A stretch of DNA of 64,000 nucleotides from CAUZIR01 sp034421295. Lineage in GTDB: Bacteria > Chloroflexota > Dehalococcoidia > Lucifugimonadales > UBA2962. Numbering within the stretch: position 1 is the first letter of the stretch; every line of letters begins with the position of its first letter. Shown here in pieces: positions 49,905 to 57,721 of this stretch. The notes beneath the pieces were generated by a model. It searched no databases. It worked only from the letters and a program-made list of their open reading frames with translations, and was not told the DNA's origin. A program made the position numbers and the translations under genes. The stretch spans positions 1-64,000 of the forward strand of contig DAOUKM010000015.1 of NCBI GenBank assembly GCA_034421295.1, in the 5' to 3' direction.

Positions 49905-50798
49905 GTGACCAGCGGCCGGCGTCGCCCGGACCCGGTTGGAGAGATCGTCCAGAGTCTCGAGGCGGCAAGTTATATAGCGGATCCGTCGATCGGTACCGCC
50001 CTGTTCATGGCGCAGCAGCTCGGCCGGCCGCTGCTGATAGAGGGCAGGGCCGGCGTTGGCAAGACCGAGATCGCTAAGGTCATGGCCGAGATCCTCCAGG
50101 CTCGCCTCATCCGGCTTCAGTGCTACGAGGGGCTCGACGTCAACACCTCGCTGTACGAGTGGAACTATCCCCGCCAGCTCCTGCACATAAAACTGGAGGA
50201 GGGGACCGGGAAGGCGAGCCGGGACAGGGAACGGGAGATATTCGGCCGCGAGTTCCTGCTCGAACGTCCCCTCCTGGCCGCACTGTCCGAGCGGGAAAGG
50301 GCACCCGTGCTGCTGATAGATGAGATCGACAGGGCGGACGAGGAGTTCGAGGCGTTCTTGCTAGAGATTCTCTCCGACTATCAGGCGACGATCCCTGAGC
50401 TCGGTACCATCAAGGCGGTCCACATACCGCTTGTGATCCTTACCTCCAACCGAACCCGCGAGCTGTCGGACGCCCTGCGGCGGCGCTGTCTGTACCTCTG
50501 GATCGATTATCCCGAGTTCGACAAGGAGCTACGGATAGTGCGGGCCAAGGTTCCCGGAATTGGGGAGAGGCTTGCGGGTCAGGTCGTAAGGTTCGTAGAG
50601 GACGTCCGCGGTCTTGACCTGGAAAAATCTCCCGGGGTTTCCGAGACGCTGGACTGGGCCAGGGCCATGATGATAATGAGCTACGAGAGCATCGATCGAG
50701 AGGCGGTAGAAGTCACCGTTGGCGCTCTGCTGAAGGATGCCGACGATCTGGAGGAATTCAGATCCGGAGCGCTGGACAAGATACTTGCCAGGGTTTAA
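49905..50798 (+). CDS. MoxR-family AAA+ ATPase (CoxD-like)
   Basis: 297 residues. Walker A GRAGVGKTEIAKV (47-59), Walker B VLLIDEIDRADEEFEAFLLE, sensor 1 IPLVILTSNRTRELSDALRR and the arginine-rich lid RRCLYLWIDYPEFDKELRIV. MoxR ATPases mature metal-centre enzymes together with a VWA protein; in Cox clusters CoxD and CoxE insert the active-site metal/sulfur. Direct contact with the CoxL-like gene and a CoxE-like VWA gene 5.7 kb away (56.5 kb) support that role here. GTG 49905 start. Confidence 0.92.
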   Translation: MTSGRRRPDPVGEIVQSLEAASYIADPSIGTALFMAQQLGRPLLIEGRAGVGKTEIAKVMAEILQARLIRLQCYEGLDVNTSLYEWNYPRQLLHIKLEEGTGKASRDREREIFGREFLLERPLLAALSERERAPVLLIDEIDRADEEFEAFLLEILSDYQATIPELGTIKAVHIPLVILTSNRTRELSDALRRRCLYLWIDYPEFDKELRIVRAKVPGIGERLAGQVVRFVEDVRGLDLEKSPGVSETLDWARAMMIMSYESIDREAVEVTVGALLKDADDLEEFRSGALDKILARV

Positions 50799-50847
50799 GC
50801 GTTAAGGTGCGATCGGGTAGGGCCGATCGAGTCACGGAGAGCTACAC

Positions 50848-52518
50848 ATGCCCAGGATGACCGGCAAAAGAGCGCTTTTGGAGATGCTGAGGGCCGAAGG
50901 CGTCGAGTACATCTTCGGAAACCCGGGCACCTCCGAGGGGGCGATCATGGACGCCCTGGAGGATTTTCCCGATCTTCACTACGTCCTGGTTACCCAGGAG
51001 GGTGCCGGGATGGGGGCGGCCGATGCATACGCAAGGGCGACAGGACGGCCTTCCTTCGTCAACCTGCACATCGAGACCGGCCTTGCCAACGGCATCAGCC
51101 TGCTCCACAACGCCGCCGCCGGTGGCACGCCACTGGTTCTGACTGCGGGCAACAAGGACGTCAGAAAGTTGGTGGAGGGCAGGACCCCGCTGGCCGACAT
51201 GGTCAAGATCTTCACCAAGTGGAGCGTCGAGCTAACTCATCCAGAGCAGGTCCCCGCAGCCGTGCGCCGTGCATTCAACGAGGCACGGACACCCCCGACC
51301 GGACCAACGTTCATCGCCTTTTCCGCCAATTCGCTCGACGGCGAGGCGGACATGGAGATAGTGCCCAATTCCCCCGGCTATTTCGGGGTGGCCCCGGACG
51401 AGGGCGCCGTTCGGGATGCGGCGGAGCTGCTGGCCAGCGCCGACAGACCGGTCATGCTGGTCGCCGACCGGATCGCCCAATCGGGCGCCGCCGACGAGGC
51501 GGTGCGGGTGGCCGAGATGCTGGGGGCGGAGGTGTATTCGACGCTGTATTCGGAGATGAACTTTCCGTCACGCCACCCGCTCTACAGGGGGCCTCTACGC
51601 TGGGGTTTTCCGGATGCGAAGGAGACGCTGTCCCAGGCCGATGCGGTACTTGCGGTCGGCAACGTATTCTCCGGCTACTTTTTCTTTCCAGACGAGGGTG
51701 CAAGCTCATTCGCCCGTGGCACGAAGGTAGTGCACCTGGACGCCTCCCCCAGGGAGGTGGGAAAGAGCGAACCCACCGACGTAGGGATAATCGCAGATCC
51801 CAAAGTCGGCCTGGCTCGCCTTGCCGAGGCAATCGACGCCGGTATGAGCGGCTCTGCCAGGGAGGCCGCCAAGGGCCGAGCGGAGTCGATTGCGGCCCGG
51901 ACCGCGGCGGCACGAGACGCCTGGGAGGCGAGAGTCAGGGAGCGCTGGCACGGAACCCCGATGTCGCCGGAACGAATGATGGCGGAGATTGCCGCGGCCA
52001 TCCCTGAAGACACGGTGATCGTGGACGACTCGGTGACAACCAGGGCGGCCGTGATGGGCGCCATAGAGTTCAAGCGTCCGGGACAGGTCTTTGGTGAGAG
52101 AGGTGGGGCGATAGGATGGGGCATCGGCGGGGGCCTGGGAGCGAAGCTGGCCAACCCCGACCGGCCCGTAGTAGCGATAGTCGGTGATGGCAGCGCGATG
52201 ATGACGGTGCAGGGCTTTTACACCGCGGCGACCGAGGGCATCCCCGTCGTATACGTCATCTGCAACAACGAGGCGTATCGGGTGCTGAAGGTCAACATGG
52301 ACGTGTACAAGAGCCTTGTGACGGGCCAGGACCCGCCCGTGAGCAGATACATTGCCATGGACTTTCCGCAGCGCCTGGACCTGGCCGGCATGGCGAGGGC
52401 GATGGGGGTTCACGGCGTTCGTATCGAGGATCCACTGCAGATCGGACCGGAGATGAGCAGGGCTCTCGCCTCCGGAAAGCCGGCGGTGCTCGATGTCATC
52501 ATCGACGGCGCCCTTTAG
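50848..52518 (+). CDS. ThDP-dependent decarboxylase, benzoylformate decarboxylase-like
   Basis: 556 residues, acetolactate-synthase superfamily. ThDP PYR domain with FGNPGTSEGAIMDALEDFPD and VTQEGAGMGAADAYARATG (Glu51 activates the cofactor); ThDP PP domain with VGDGSAMMTVQGFYTAATEG, IPVVYVICNNEAYRVLK (Mg site). The pattern fits benzoylformate decarboxylase or related 2-ketoacid decarboxylases more than acetolactate synthase, because no FAD-type extension is evident. Substrate unproven. ATG start; 49 bases after the MoxR gene. An aromatic-acid pathway with the CoxL-like hydroxylase is conceivable. Confidence 0.87.
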   Translation: MPRMTGKRALLEMLRAEGVEYIFGNPGTSEGAIMDALEDFPDLHYVLVTQEGAGMGAADAYARATGRPSFVNLHIETGLANGISLLHNAAAGGTPLVLTAGNKDVRKLVEGRTPLADMVKIFTKWSVELTHPEQVPAAVRRAFNEARTPPTGPTFIAFSANSLDGEADMEIVPNSPGYFGVAPDEGAVRDAAELLASADRPVMLVADRIAQSGAADEAVRVAEMLGAEVYSTLYSEMNFPSRHPLYRGPLRWGFPDAKETLSQADAVLAVGNVFSGYFFFPDEGASSFARGTKVVHLDASPREVGKSEPTDVGIIADPKVGLARLAEAIDAGMSGSAREAAKGRAESIAARTAAARDAWEARVRERWHGTPMSPERMMAEIAAAIPEDTVIVDDSVTTRAAVMGAIEFKRPGQVFGERGGAIGWGIGGGLGAKLANPDRPVVAIVGDGSAMMTVQGFYTAATEGIPVVYVICNNEAYRVLKVNMDVYKSLVTGQDPPVSRYIAMDFPQRLDLAGMARAMGVHGVRIEDPLQIGPEMSRALASGKPAVLDVIIDGAL

Positions 52519-52535
52519 GAGCCAGTCCCTTCCCC

Positions 52536-52970
52536 TTGCCAACTCAAGATGAGCTCGACCGCCTGGAGATCTTTCTTAAGCCGCCTTTGATCGCGGTGGC
52601 CGCCACGATCGGCGTCACGGGGATGCCCCAGTTGACGCCCATCTGGTACGAGTTTCGCGATGGTGCGATGCTCATGTCCGTCACCAAAGAGCGACTCAAG
52701 TACAGGAACCTGGCAAGAGACGCCAGGATGTCGGTCTGCGTTTACGATCCCCCGCTTGCCAAGGTCTACGCGACGATCACGGGCCGTGTCGAGCTGGCCG
52801 ACGATGACAGCATCTGGGAGCCCACCAGGGCGATCTGCGAGAGGTACATGGCCCCGGATGAGGTGGAGCCATGGATGGAGGAGCTGTACGGGCAGGACCG
52901 GGTGCTGATCACCCTGCGGCCAGAGCGAATCCACCATCTCGACCTCGGTCGTATCCTGCCGGAGGGTTGA
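52536..52970 (+). CDS. PPOX-fold flavin/F420-dependent oxidoreductase
   Basis: 144 residues, split beta-barrel of the pyridoxamine-phosphate-oxidase-like group: IAVAATIGVTGMPQLTPIWY, GAMLMSVTKERLKYRNLARD, ARMSVCVYDPPLAKVYATIT and the DRVLITLRPERIHHLD tail. Such small proteins bind FMN or F420 and reduce diverse substrates. TTG 52536 follows the decarboxylase by 17 bases, so the two are likely co-expressed. Cofactor type cannot be told from sequence. Confidence 0.85.
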   Translation: MPTQDELDRLEIFLKPPLIAVAATIGVTGMPQLTPIWYEFRDGAMLMSVTKERLKYRNLARDARMSVCVYDPPLAKVYATITGRVELADDDSIWEPTRAICERYMAPDEVEPWMEELYGQDRVLITLRPERIHHLDLGRILPEG

Positions 52971-53057
52971 CCCCGGAGGCCATCCGGCAGGCCTGACAGC
53001 CTCCCCAAATCCCCCGGACCGGTCGCAAGGTGCAGCGGCGGGCTCCCAGACACTAGA

Positions 53058-54188
53058 ATGACTGGAACATTTGTTTCTGTCCGTCGAATGTCCGACGCCG
53101 CGAAGATGGCCGCCATAATCCATGCTGATTTTGACGCCTTTTATGCCTCTGTCGAGCAGCGGGATAACCCGGCGCTGAGAGGCCGGCCCGTCGTGGTCGG
53201 CGGTGATCCCGACGCCCGTGGAGTGGTTGCAGCCGCCTCCTACGAGGTAAGGCGCTTCGGCGTGCGATCGGCGATGCCGATGAAGACCGCCATGAGGCTC
53301 TGTCCCCACGCCGTACGCGTGGCCCCCAGGTTTGAAACCTACCGGGAGGTGTCGCGCGGCGTAATGGACATATTCCGGGTGGTCACTCCCGCTGTCGAGC
53401 CGCTGTCATTGGACGAGGCCTTTCTCGACGTTACCCCGCGGGTGGGCGGCGAGTGGACCGCCGAGAGGATCGCCCGCGGCCTGAAGGCACGGGTGACCAA
53501 TCGCACCGGTCTGACCATATCGATGGGCGTGGCCTCCAACAAGTCGGTCGCCAAGATCGCATCGGACATGGATAAACCCGACGGTCTGGTGGCCGTTCCC
53601 CCCGGGACGGAGCGCGAGTTCCTGGCGCCTCTCCCCGTCGGGAGGCTGTGGGGCATCGGGCCCAAGACCGAGGAGTGGCTGGCCCGGGAAGAGATCACGA
53701 CGATCGGTCAATTGGCCGACCGGCCGCCTGAGTGGTTCGGCGACCGTTTCGGCAGGATGGGACCCGGCCTGCGCGACCTGGCCAACGGCGTCGACGGAAG
53801 GCCGGTGGTGGCCGAGCGCCGCCGTAAGTCCATCAGCGCCGAGACGACGCTGGCGATCGACACGGACGATCCTGAACGCCTGCATCAGGTCGTCGCAGGA
53901 CTGGGCGGTCGAGTCGGAGGGGAACTTCAGCGTCGTGAACTTGCCGGACGCACGGTGAGGCTTAAGCTGCGGCTTGACGATTTCACCACCTACACTCGTC
54001 AGGTGACGCTTGATGGGCCGATCGAATCGGAGGCCCAGATCGTCTCGACCGCTTCCCAGATGCTTGGCCGCGAGCTCGGCATGGGTCGACGGTTCCGCCT
54101 GCTCGGAGTCGGAGTGTCAGGTTTCGAAGATGCGACTCTCGAGGCGAGTGAGGCCCCGGTGCAGCCCCGACTGTACGGCCTTGACTGA
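53058..54188 (+). CDS. dinB: DNA polymerase IV (Y family)
   Basis: 376 residues. Translesion polymerase: IIHADFDAFYASVEQRDNPA (first Mg Asp), ASYEVRRFGVRSAMPMKTAM, VEPLSLDEAFLDVT (second acidic pair), then little-finger domain TLAIDTDDPERLHQVVAGLG. The C-terminus has no clear clamp-binding peptide. ATG 53058 is used; ATG 53088 or ATG 53106 may be the real start because homology begins at AAIIHADFD. Neighbours are two tag genes, so this is a DNA-damage block. Confidence 0.94.
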   Translation: MTGTFVSVRRMSDAAKMAAIIHADFDAFYASVEQRDNPALRGRPVVVGGDPDARGVVAAASYEVRRFGVRSAMPMKTAMRLCPHAVRVAPRFETYREVSRGVMDIFRVVTPAVEPLSLDEAFLDVTPRVGGEWTAERIARGLKARVTNRTGLTISMGVASNKSVAKIASDMDKPDGLVAVPPGTEREFLAPLPVGRLWGIGPKTEEWLAREEITTIGQLADRPPEWFGDRFGRMGPGLRDLANGVDGRPVVAERRRKSISAETTLAIDTDDPERLHQVVAGLGGRVGGELQRRELAGRTVRLKLRLDDFTTYTRQVTLDGPIESEAQIVSTASQMLGRELGMGRRFRLLGVGVSGFEDATLEASEAPVQPRLYGLD

Positions 54189-54210
54189 CTCCCTGATACG
54201 ATTCGCCTCC

Positions 54211-54828
54211 ATGATGGAAGAGCCTGTGGCCAAACCCGCTTCTGATGGCCTGGTCCGTTGCCACGACGATGTCTACGGCTCTCCGATGCACACCGCGTAC
54301 CACGACATCTACTGGGGCACGCCTACTCGAAACGAACAGAGGCTCTTCGAATTCCTCTCCCTGAGCGGTATGCAGGCGGGCTTGAGCTGGTGGGGGATCT
54401 GGCGGAGAAGATGCGCCTTTCGCGCGGCATTCGACGACTTCGACCCGCTGGTCGTTGCCCGGTACGGCGAAGAGAAGGTAGCCGAGTTGCTGGGGGACGC
54501 GGGCATCATAAGAAACCGGGCCAAGATCAGGTGCATCATCGGTAACGCTCAGGCCGTCTGCGGCCTCCGCCCTGAGTTCGAGGGATTGGCCGACTATCTC
54601 TGGTCGTTTGTGGGCGGCAAGCCGAGGATGAACCGGTGGCCCCGCAACATCCAGGTTCCCGCCGTAGCACCGCCCGCAGAAGAGCTCAGCGCCGACATGA
54701 AGAGGCGGGGCTTTCGCTTCTGTGGTCCGACCATCGTGTACGCGTATATCCAGTCGGTCGGCCTGGTGAACGATCACCGCGATGGGTGCTTTAAGCAGGC
54801 GGCGCTGCCTTTCGACTACAGCAGGTGA
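54211..54828 (+). CDS. DNA-3-methyladenine glycosylase I paralogue lacking the recognition Glu
   Basis: 205 residues, Tag fold. Zinc ligands are kept: Cys17 (RCHDD), His31 (AYHD), and the C-terminal NDH-x-x-x-C pair (VNDHRDGC). QAGLSW and GIIRNRAKIRCIIGNAQA (helix-hairpin-helix) are conserved. At the place of E. coli Glu38, 21 residues after the second zinc ligand, there is Ser52 (LSLSGMQAGLSW). That Glu contacts 3-methyladenine, so the specificity must differ or activity is lost. ATG 54211. The next gene is the canonical Tag, 6 bases away. Confidence 0.9.
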   Translation: MMEEPVAKPASDGLVRCHDDVYGSPMHTAYHDIYWGTPTRNEQRLFEFLSLSGMQAGLSWWGIWRRRCAFRAAFDDFDPLVVARYGEEKVAELLGDAGIIRNRAKIRCIIGNAQAVCGLRPEFEGLADYLWSFVGGKPRMNRWPRNIQVPAVAPPAEELSADMKRRGFRFCGPTIVYAYIQSVGLVNDHRDGCFKQAALPFDYSR

Positions 54829-54834
54829 CGAACC

Positions 54835-55494
54835 GTGCCAGCAGACAGTGATTCGTCGACCCCTGTAGAACGCGGTGGGGAGCAGGGACAGGTCCGCTGC
54901 GGCTGGGCCTCCGGAGACGCCCTGATGGTGGCCTACCACGACCGGGAGTGGGGGGTGCCTCAGTACGACGAGCGGGTATTGTTCGAGATGTTGACCCTTG
55001 AGGGCGCGCAGTCCGGGCTCAGCTGGCGAACCATTCTCCACAGGCGTGAGGAATACCGCCTGGCCTTCGACGGCTTTGACATCGAGGCCGTCGCCGCCTT
55101 CGGAGAGGATCGGGTAGCCGCGCTGCTGGCGGGCTCCGGCATCGTGCGTAACCGCCTCAAGATCCGCTCCGTCGTCTCCAACGCGGCGACGATAGTCGGA
55201 CTCTGGGGGTCGGGTGAGAGCCTTTCGAGTCGCCTGTGGGGCTACGTGGGTGGCCGCGCGGTCCTGAATTCATGGCAATGCCAGTCGGAGATACCGGCAT
55301 TCACCGACCTGGCCAGCTCGATGAGCAAGGACCTTAAGTCGCGCGGCTTTCGCTTCGTGGGTCCGACCGTCTGCTACTCGTTGATGCAGGCCTGCGGGAT
55401 GGTCAACGACCACCTAGTTGGCTGCTTCAGGCGCGCTGAGATAGCGGGCTGCGAGCGGTCTCCTTCGTGCGGTTCCCCGCGCGCCCCGGGCTAG
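54835..55494 (+). CDS. tag: DNA-3-methyladenine glycosylase I
   Basis: 219 residues. Canonical Tag: Cys22 (RCGW), His35 (AYHDREWGVP), Glu56 (LEGAQSGLSW) at the expected 21-residue distance, GIVRNRLKIRSVVSNA, and VNDHLVGC zinc end. It excises 3-methyladenine from alkylated DNA to start base-excision repair. An N-terminal extension of ~20 residues is not conserved. GTG 54835. Its end overlaps the converging fmt gene by 4 bases. Confidence 0.95.
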   Translation: MPADSDSSTPVERGGEQGQVRCGWASGDALMVAYHDREWGVPQYDERVLFEMLTLEGAQSGLSWRTILHRREEYRLAFDGFDIEAVAAFGEDRVAALLAGSGIVRNRLKIRSVVSNAATIVGLWGSGESLSSRLWGYVGGRAVLNSWQCQSEIPAFTDLASSMSKDLKSRGFRFVGPTVCYSLMQACGMVNDHLVGCFRRAEIAGCERSPSCGSPRAPG

Positions 55495-56414
55495 CCGACT
55501 ACCGAGCCGGCAAGTCCGGGATGCCCGGCAACGAATTCGGAGGCCGATACCGCCCTTCGTCCCTCGATCTGCAGCCGGGTAACGATCAGTCCGCCCGCGC
55601 CCGTCGCCACCTCGATGGACCCCCTTGAGACCCTCACCGTTCCGGGTGTCGCCCGGTCGCCCGGGACAGGTGAAGCCTCAAGGATCTTGATGGTCCTGCC
55701 GCTCCAGGTCGTGAATGTCCCCGGCCAGGGGTGGTAGGCCCGGACCATGAGGGCGATCTGCTCGGCGGGGACGGACCAATCGATCCTGCCGGCCTCGCGG
55801 TCCAGCCGGGTGGTCATCGTTGCGTCCTCCTCGAGCTGCTCGCGCGCAAGCACGGTGCCTTCGGCCAGACCCCGCAGCACTTCTACCACCAGGTCCCCGC
55901 CCATCTCGAAGAGCCGTCTGGTCAGGGTGTCGGCGGTCTCAGTCCGGGTGATGAGGGCCTCCCTCTGCGCCAGCACAGGGCCCGTGTCGAGCCCCTCGTC
56001 GAGGAGCATCACCGTAACGCCCGTGACACCGTCGCCGCTGAGTATCGCCGCGGCAACCGGCGAAGCGCCCCGGTGTCTGGGGAGCAGCGAGGGGTGGATG
56101 TTAAGGCACCCGAGCTGTGGAATATCCAGGACGGGTCTGGGCAGGAGCTTGCCGTAGGCGGCCACGACGGATGCATCTGGCTCCAGGGCCGCCATGGCCG
56201 CCCATGTCCCGGCGCCCGAGAGGGACCTGGGCTGAAAGACGGCCAGCCCCCTTTCCAGGGCAAAGCGCTTAACCGGCGTCGGGCTCGTGCGCCTGCCCCT
56301 TCCGGCAGGCTTATCGGGCTGGGTGTACACCCCCACAAGGTCATGTCCGGCCTTGAGCAGGCGTCTGGCGACCGGCACCGCGAACTCGGGGGTTCCCATG
56401 AAGACTATGCGAAT
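55491..56414 (-). CDS. fmt: Methionyl-tRNA formyltransferase, ATT start
   Basis: 307 residues. It formylates initiator Met-tRNA. RIVFMGTPEFAVPVARRLLK, LNIHPSLLPRHRGASPVAAA (HxSLLPxxRG), VMLLDEGLDTGPVL and a C-terminal OB-like domain (WSGRTIKILEASPVPGDRAT). The conserved opening MRIVFMGTPEF places the start at ATT 56414, with GAGG nine bases upstream. No ATG, GTG or TTG exists in frame between this point and the end of the CoxE-like gene; a start at 56522 would overlap that gene by 68 bases and add 36 non-conserved residues. Confidence 0.93.
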   Translation of the reverse strand: MRIVFMGTPEFAVPVARRLLKAGHDLVGVYTQPDKPAGRGRRTSPTPVKRFALERGLAVFQPRSLSGAGTWAAMAALEPDASVVAAYGKLLPRPVLDIPQLGCLNIHPSLLPRHRGASPVAAAILSGDGVTGVTVMLLDEGLDTGPVLAQREALITRTETADTLTRRLFEMGGDLVVEVLRGLAEGTVLAREQLEEDATMTTRLDREAGRIDWSVPAEQIALMVRAYHPWPGTFTTWSGRTIKILEASPVPGDRATPGTVRVSRGSIEVATGAGGLIVTRLQIEGRRAVSASEFVAGHPGLAGSVVG

Positions 56415-56454
56415 CTTCGGCCTCGCAGCGCTCTTGTAGCGTTCCTTCCGCCCT

Positions 56455-57585
56455 TCACTTTGCCAGCAGGGCGGGTAGCTCTTTGAGCCTGTCGACGTTC
56501 CTGATGGACGCGAAGTGGTCAACGTGTTCTGCGGCGGCTACGAGGCTGCGGGTGGCCTGCTCGTAGCCCTCGCTGCCGATCAGGGGATTCAGCCACACCA
56601 CCTGCCTGACTCGCCGGCGCATTCGACGGAGCTCGCGAGACAGGCGGTACGGATCCCCGGTATCCCACCCGTCGCTCACCAGCAGCGCGGTGGTGTAGCG
56701 GTCCTGAAAGCCTGGATATCTTGAGTTGATGTGCGCGAGCGATTCGCCGATCTTGGTGCCCCCGGACCAGTGATCCACCGTCTCTTCCACCCTCCGCAGC
56801 GCCTCGGCGTACGTCGCCGCCCGGAGCTGCTTGCTGATCCGGCTTACCGAGGTACTGAACGCGAAAGCCTCTATGCGCGATGTGTGCTGGGCGATTGCCC
56901 AGGACAGCTCGAGCGTGAGGTGGGCATGGCGATTCATCGAACCGCTGGCGTCCAATAGCAGCAGCAGTCTTTGCTTGCGCTGTATGCGGACCCGACGCGG
57001 CAAGACTACGGGATCCCCACCGTGGCTCAGGCTCCTTCGGAGTACGCCCCGCATATCGATGTAGGCGCCACGACGATGCCTCCTCAGCCTGCGGCTCGGG
57101 CGGTCCCTGAGCGAGTCCACTATGCGCTCGGCTATGCATGCGACGCGCTCGGCCCGGTGCGATGCGAGCGCCGAAAGGTCCGGCTCGCGGTTGGCCTGCA
57201 GGGTGCTGGCGCCCGTGCGCATGAGGCGAACGAGGACTTCGTCCGGGCGTGCGTCGCGGCTGCCGGCCGCCGTCGGCATGGAGGCTCGACCCCTTCCCCT
57301 GCCGGGTAGATCCGATCCGGCTCCCCTCCTGGCGGGACGCTGCGGAGGTGGATCAAAATCCCAGAAGCGTTCGAACAGGCGGTCGAATGTGGGTATCTCG
57401 TGCCTTGAGGAGACAAGCACCGACCTGAGCGCCCAGTACACGCTCCCCGGCATCATCAGGTCGACCAGGGCCATCGATCGAAGCGCGTCCGCACTCTCGC
57501 CGGGGCCGGCCATCAGCCCGTGATCGCGAAGCGCCCTGCAAAACAGGGTGACATGCGAAGTAACGTCGTAATCGGCCCGTGACAT
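56455..57585 (-). CDS. CoxE-like VWA-domain protein
   Basis: 376 residues. A variable N-terminal half with an Arg/Pro-rich linker (79-110), then a von Willebrand A domain with the MIDAS DxSxS as DASGS (212-216) in RLLLLLDASGSMNRHAHLTL, and EAFAFSTSVSRISKQLRAAT. CoxE-type proteins act with MoxR ATPases to mature molybdenum hydroxylases. Both partners lie 5.7-9 kb upstream on the other strand. Opposite to DUF1800, from which it is divergently read. Confidence 0.88.
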   Translation of the reverse strand: MSRADYDVTSHVTLFCRALRDHGLMAGPGESADALRSMALVDLMMPGSVYWALRSVLVSSRHEIPTFDRLFERFWDFDPPPQRPARRGAGSDLPGRGRGRASMPTAAGSRDARPDEVLVRLMRTGASTLQANREPDLSALASHRAERVACIAERIVDSLRDRPSRRLRRHRRGAYIDMRGVLRRSLSHGGDPVVLPRRVRIQRKQRLLLLLDASGSMNRHAHLTLELSWAIAQHTSRIEAFAFSTSVSRISKQLRAATYAEALRRVEETVDHWSGGTKIGESLAHINSRYPGFQDRYTTALLVSDGWDTGDPYRLSRELRRMRRRVRQVVWLNPLIGSEGYEQATRSLVAAAEHVDHFASIRNVDRLKELPALLAK

Positions 57586-57631
57586 GGTGCAATTCTAGCG
57601 CCAAAAAGCCGTCTATGGACCGGAAAGTTTG

Positions 57632-57640
57632 TGCTATGAT
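57632..57640 (+). promoter_or_regulatory. Extended -10 element before DUF1800 gene
   Basis: TGC-TATGAT at 57632-57640 is an extended -10 match, 82 bases before the ATG of the DUF1800 gene and in the gap divergent from the CoxE-like gene. No -35 is evident, which extended -10 promoters can do without. GGAG five bases before the ATG confirms the start. Confidence 0.5.
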
Positions 57641-57721
57641 TCGTGCCGTCGCCCAACCCGAACTTCCCGCGCCAAGGCTCCCTTCGCAGAGAAGTTGTCA
57701 CCGAGTTCACAGGAGTCGAGA

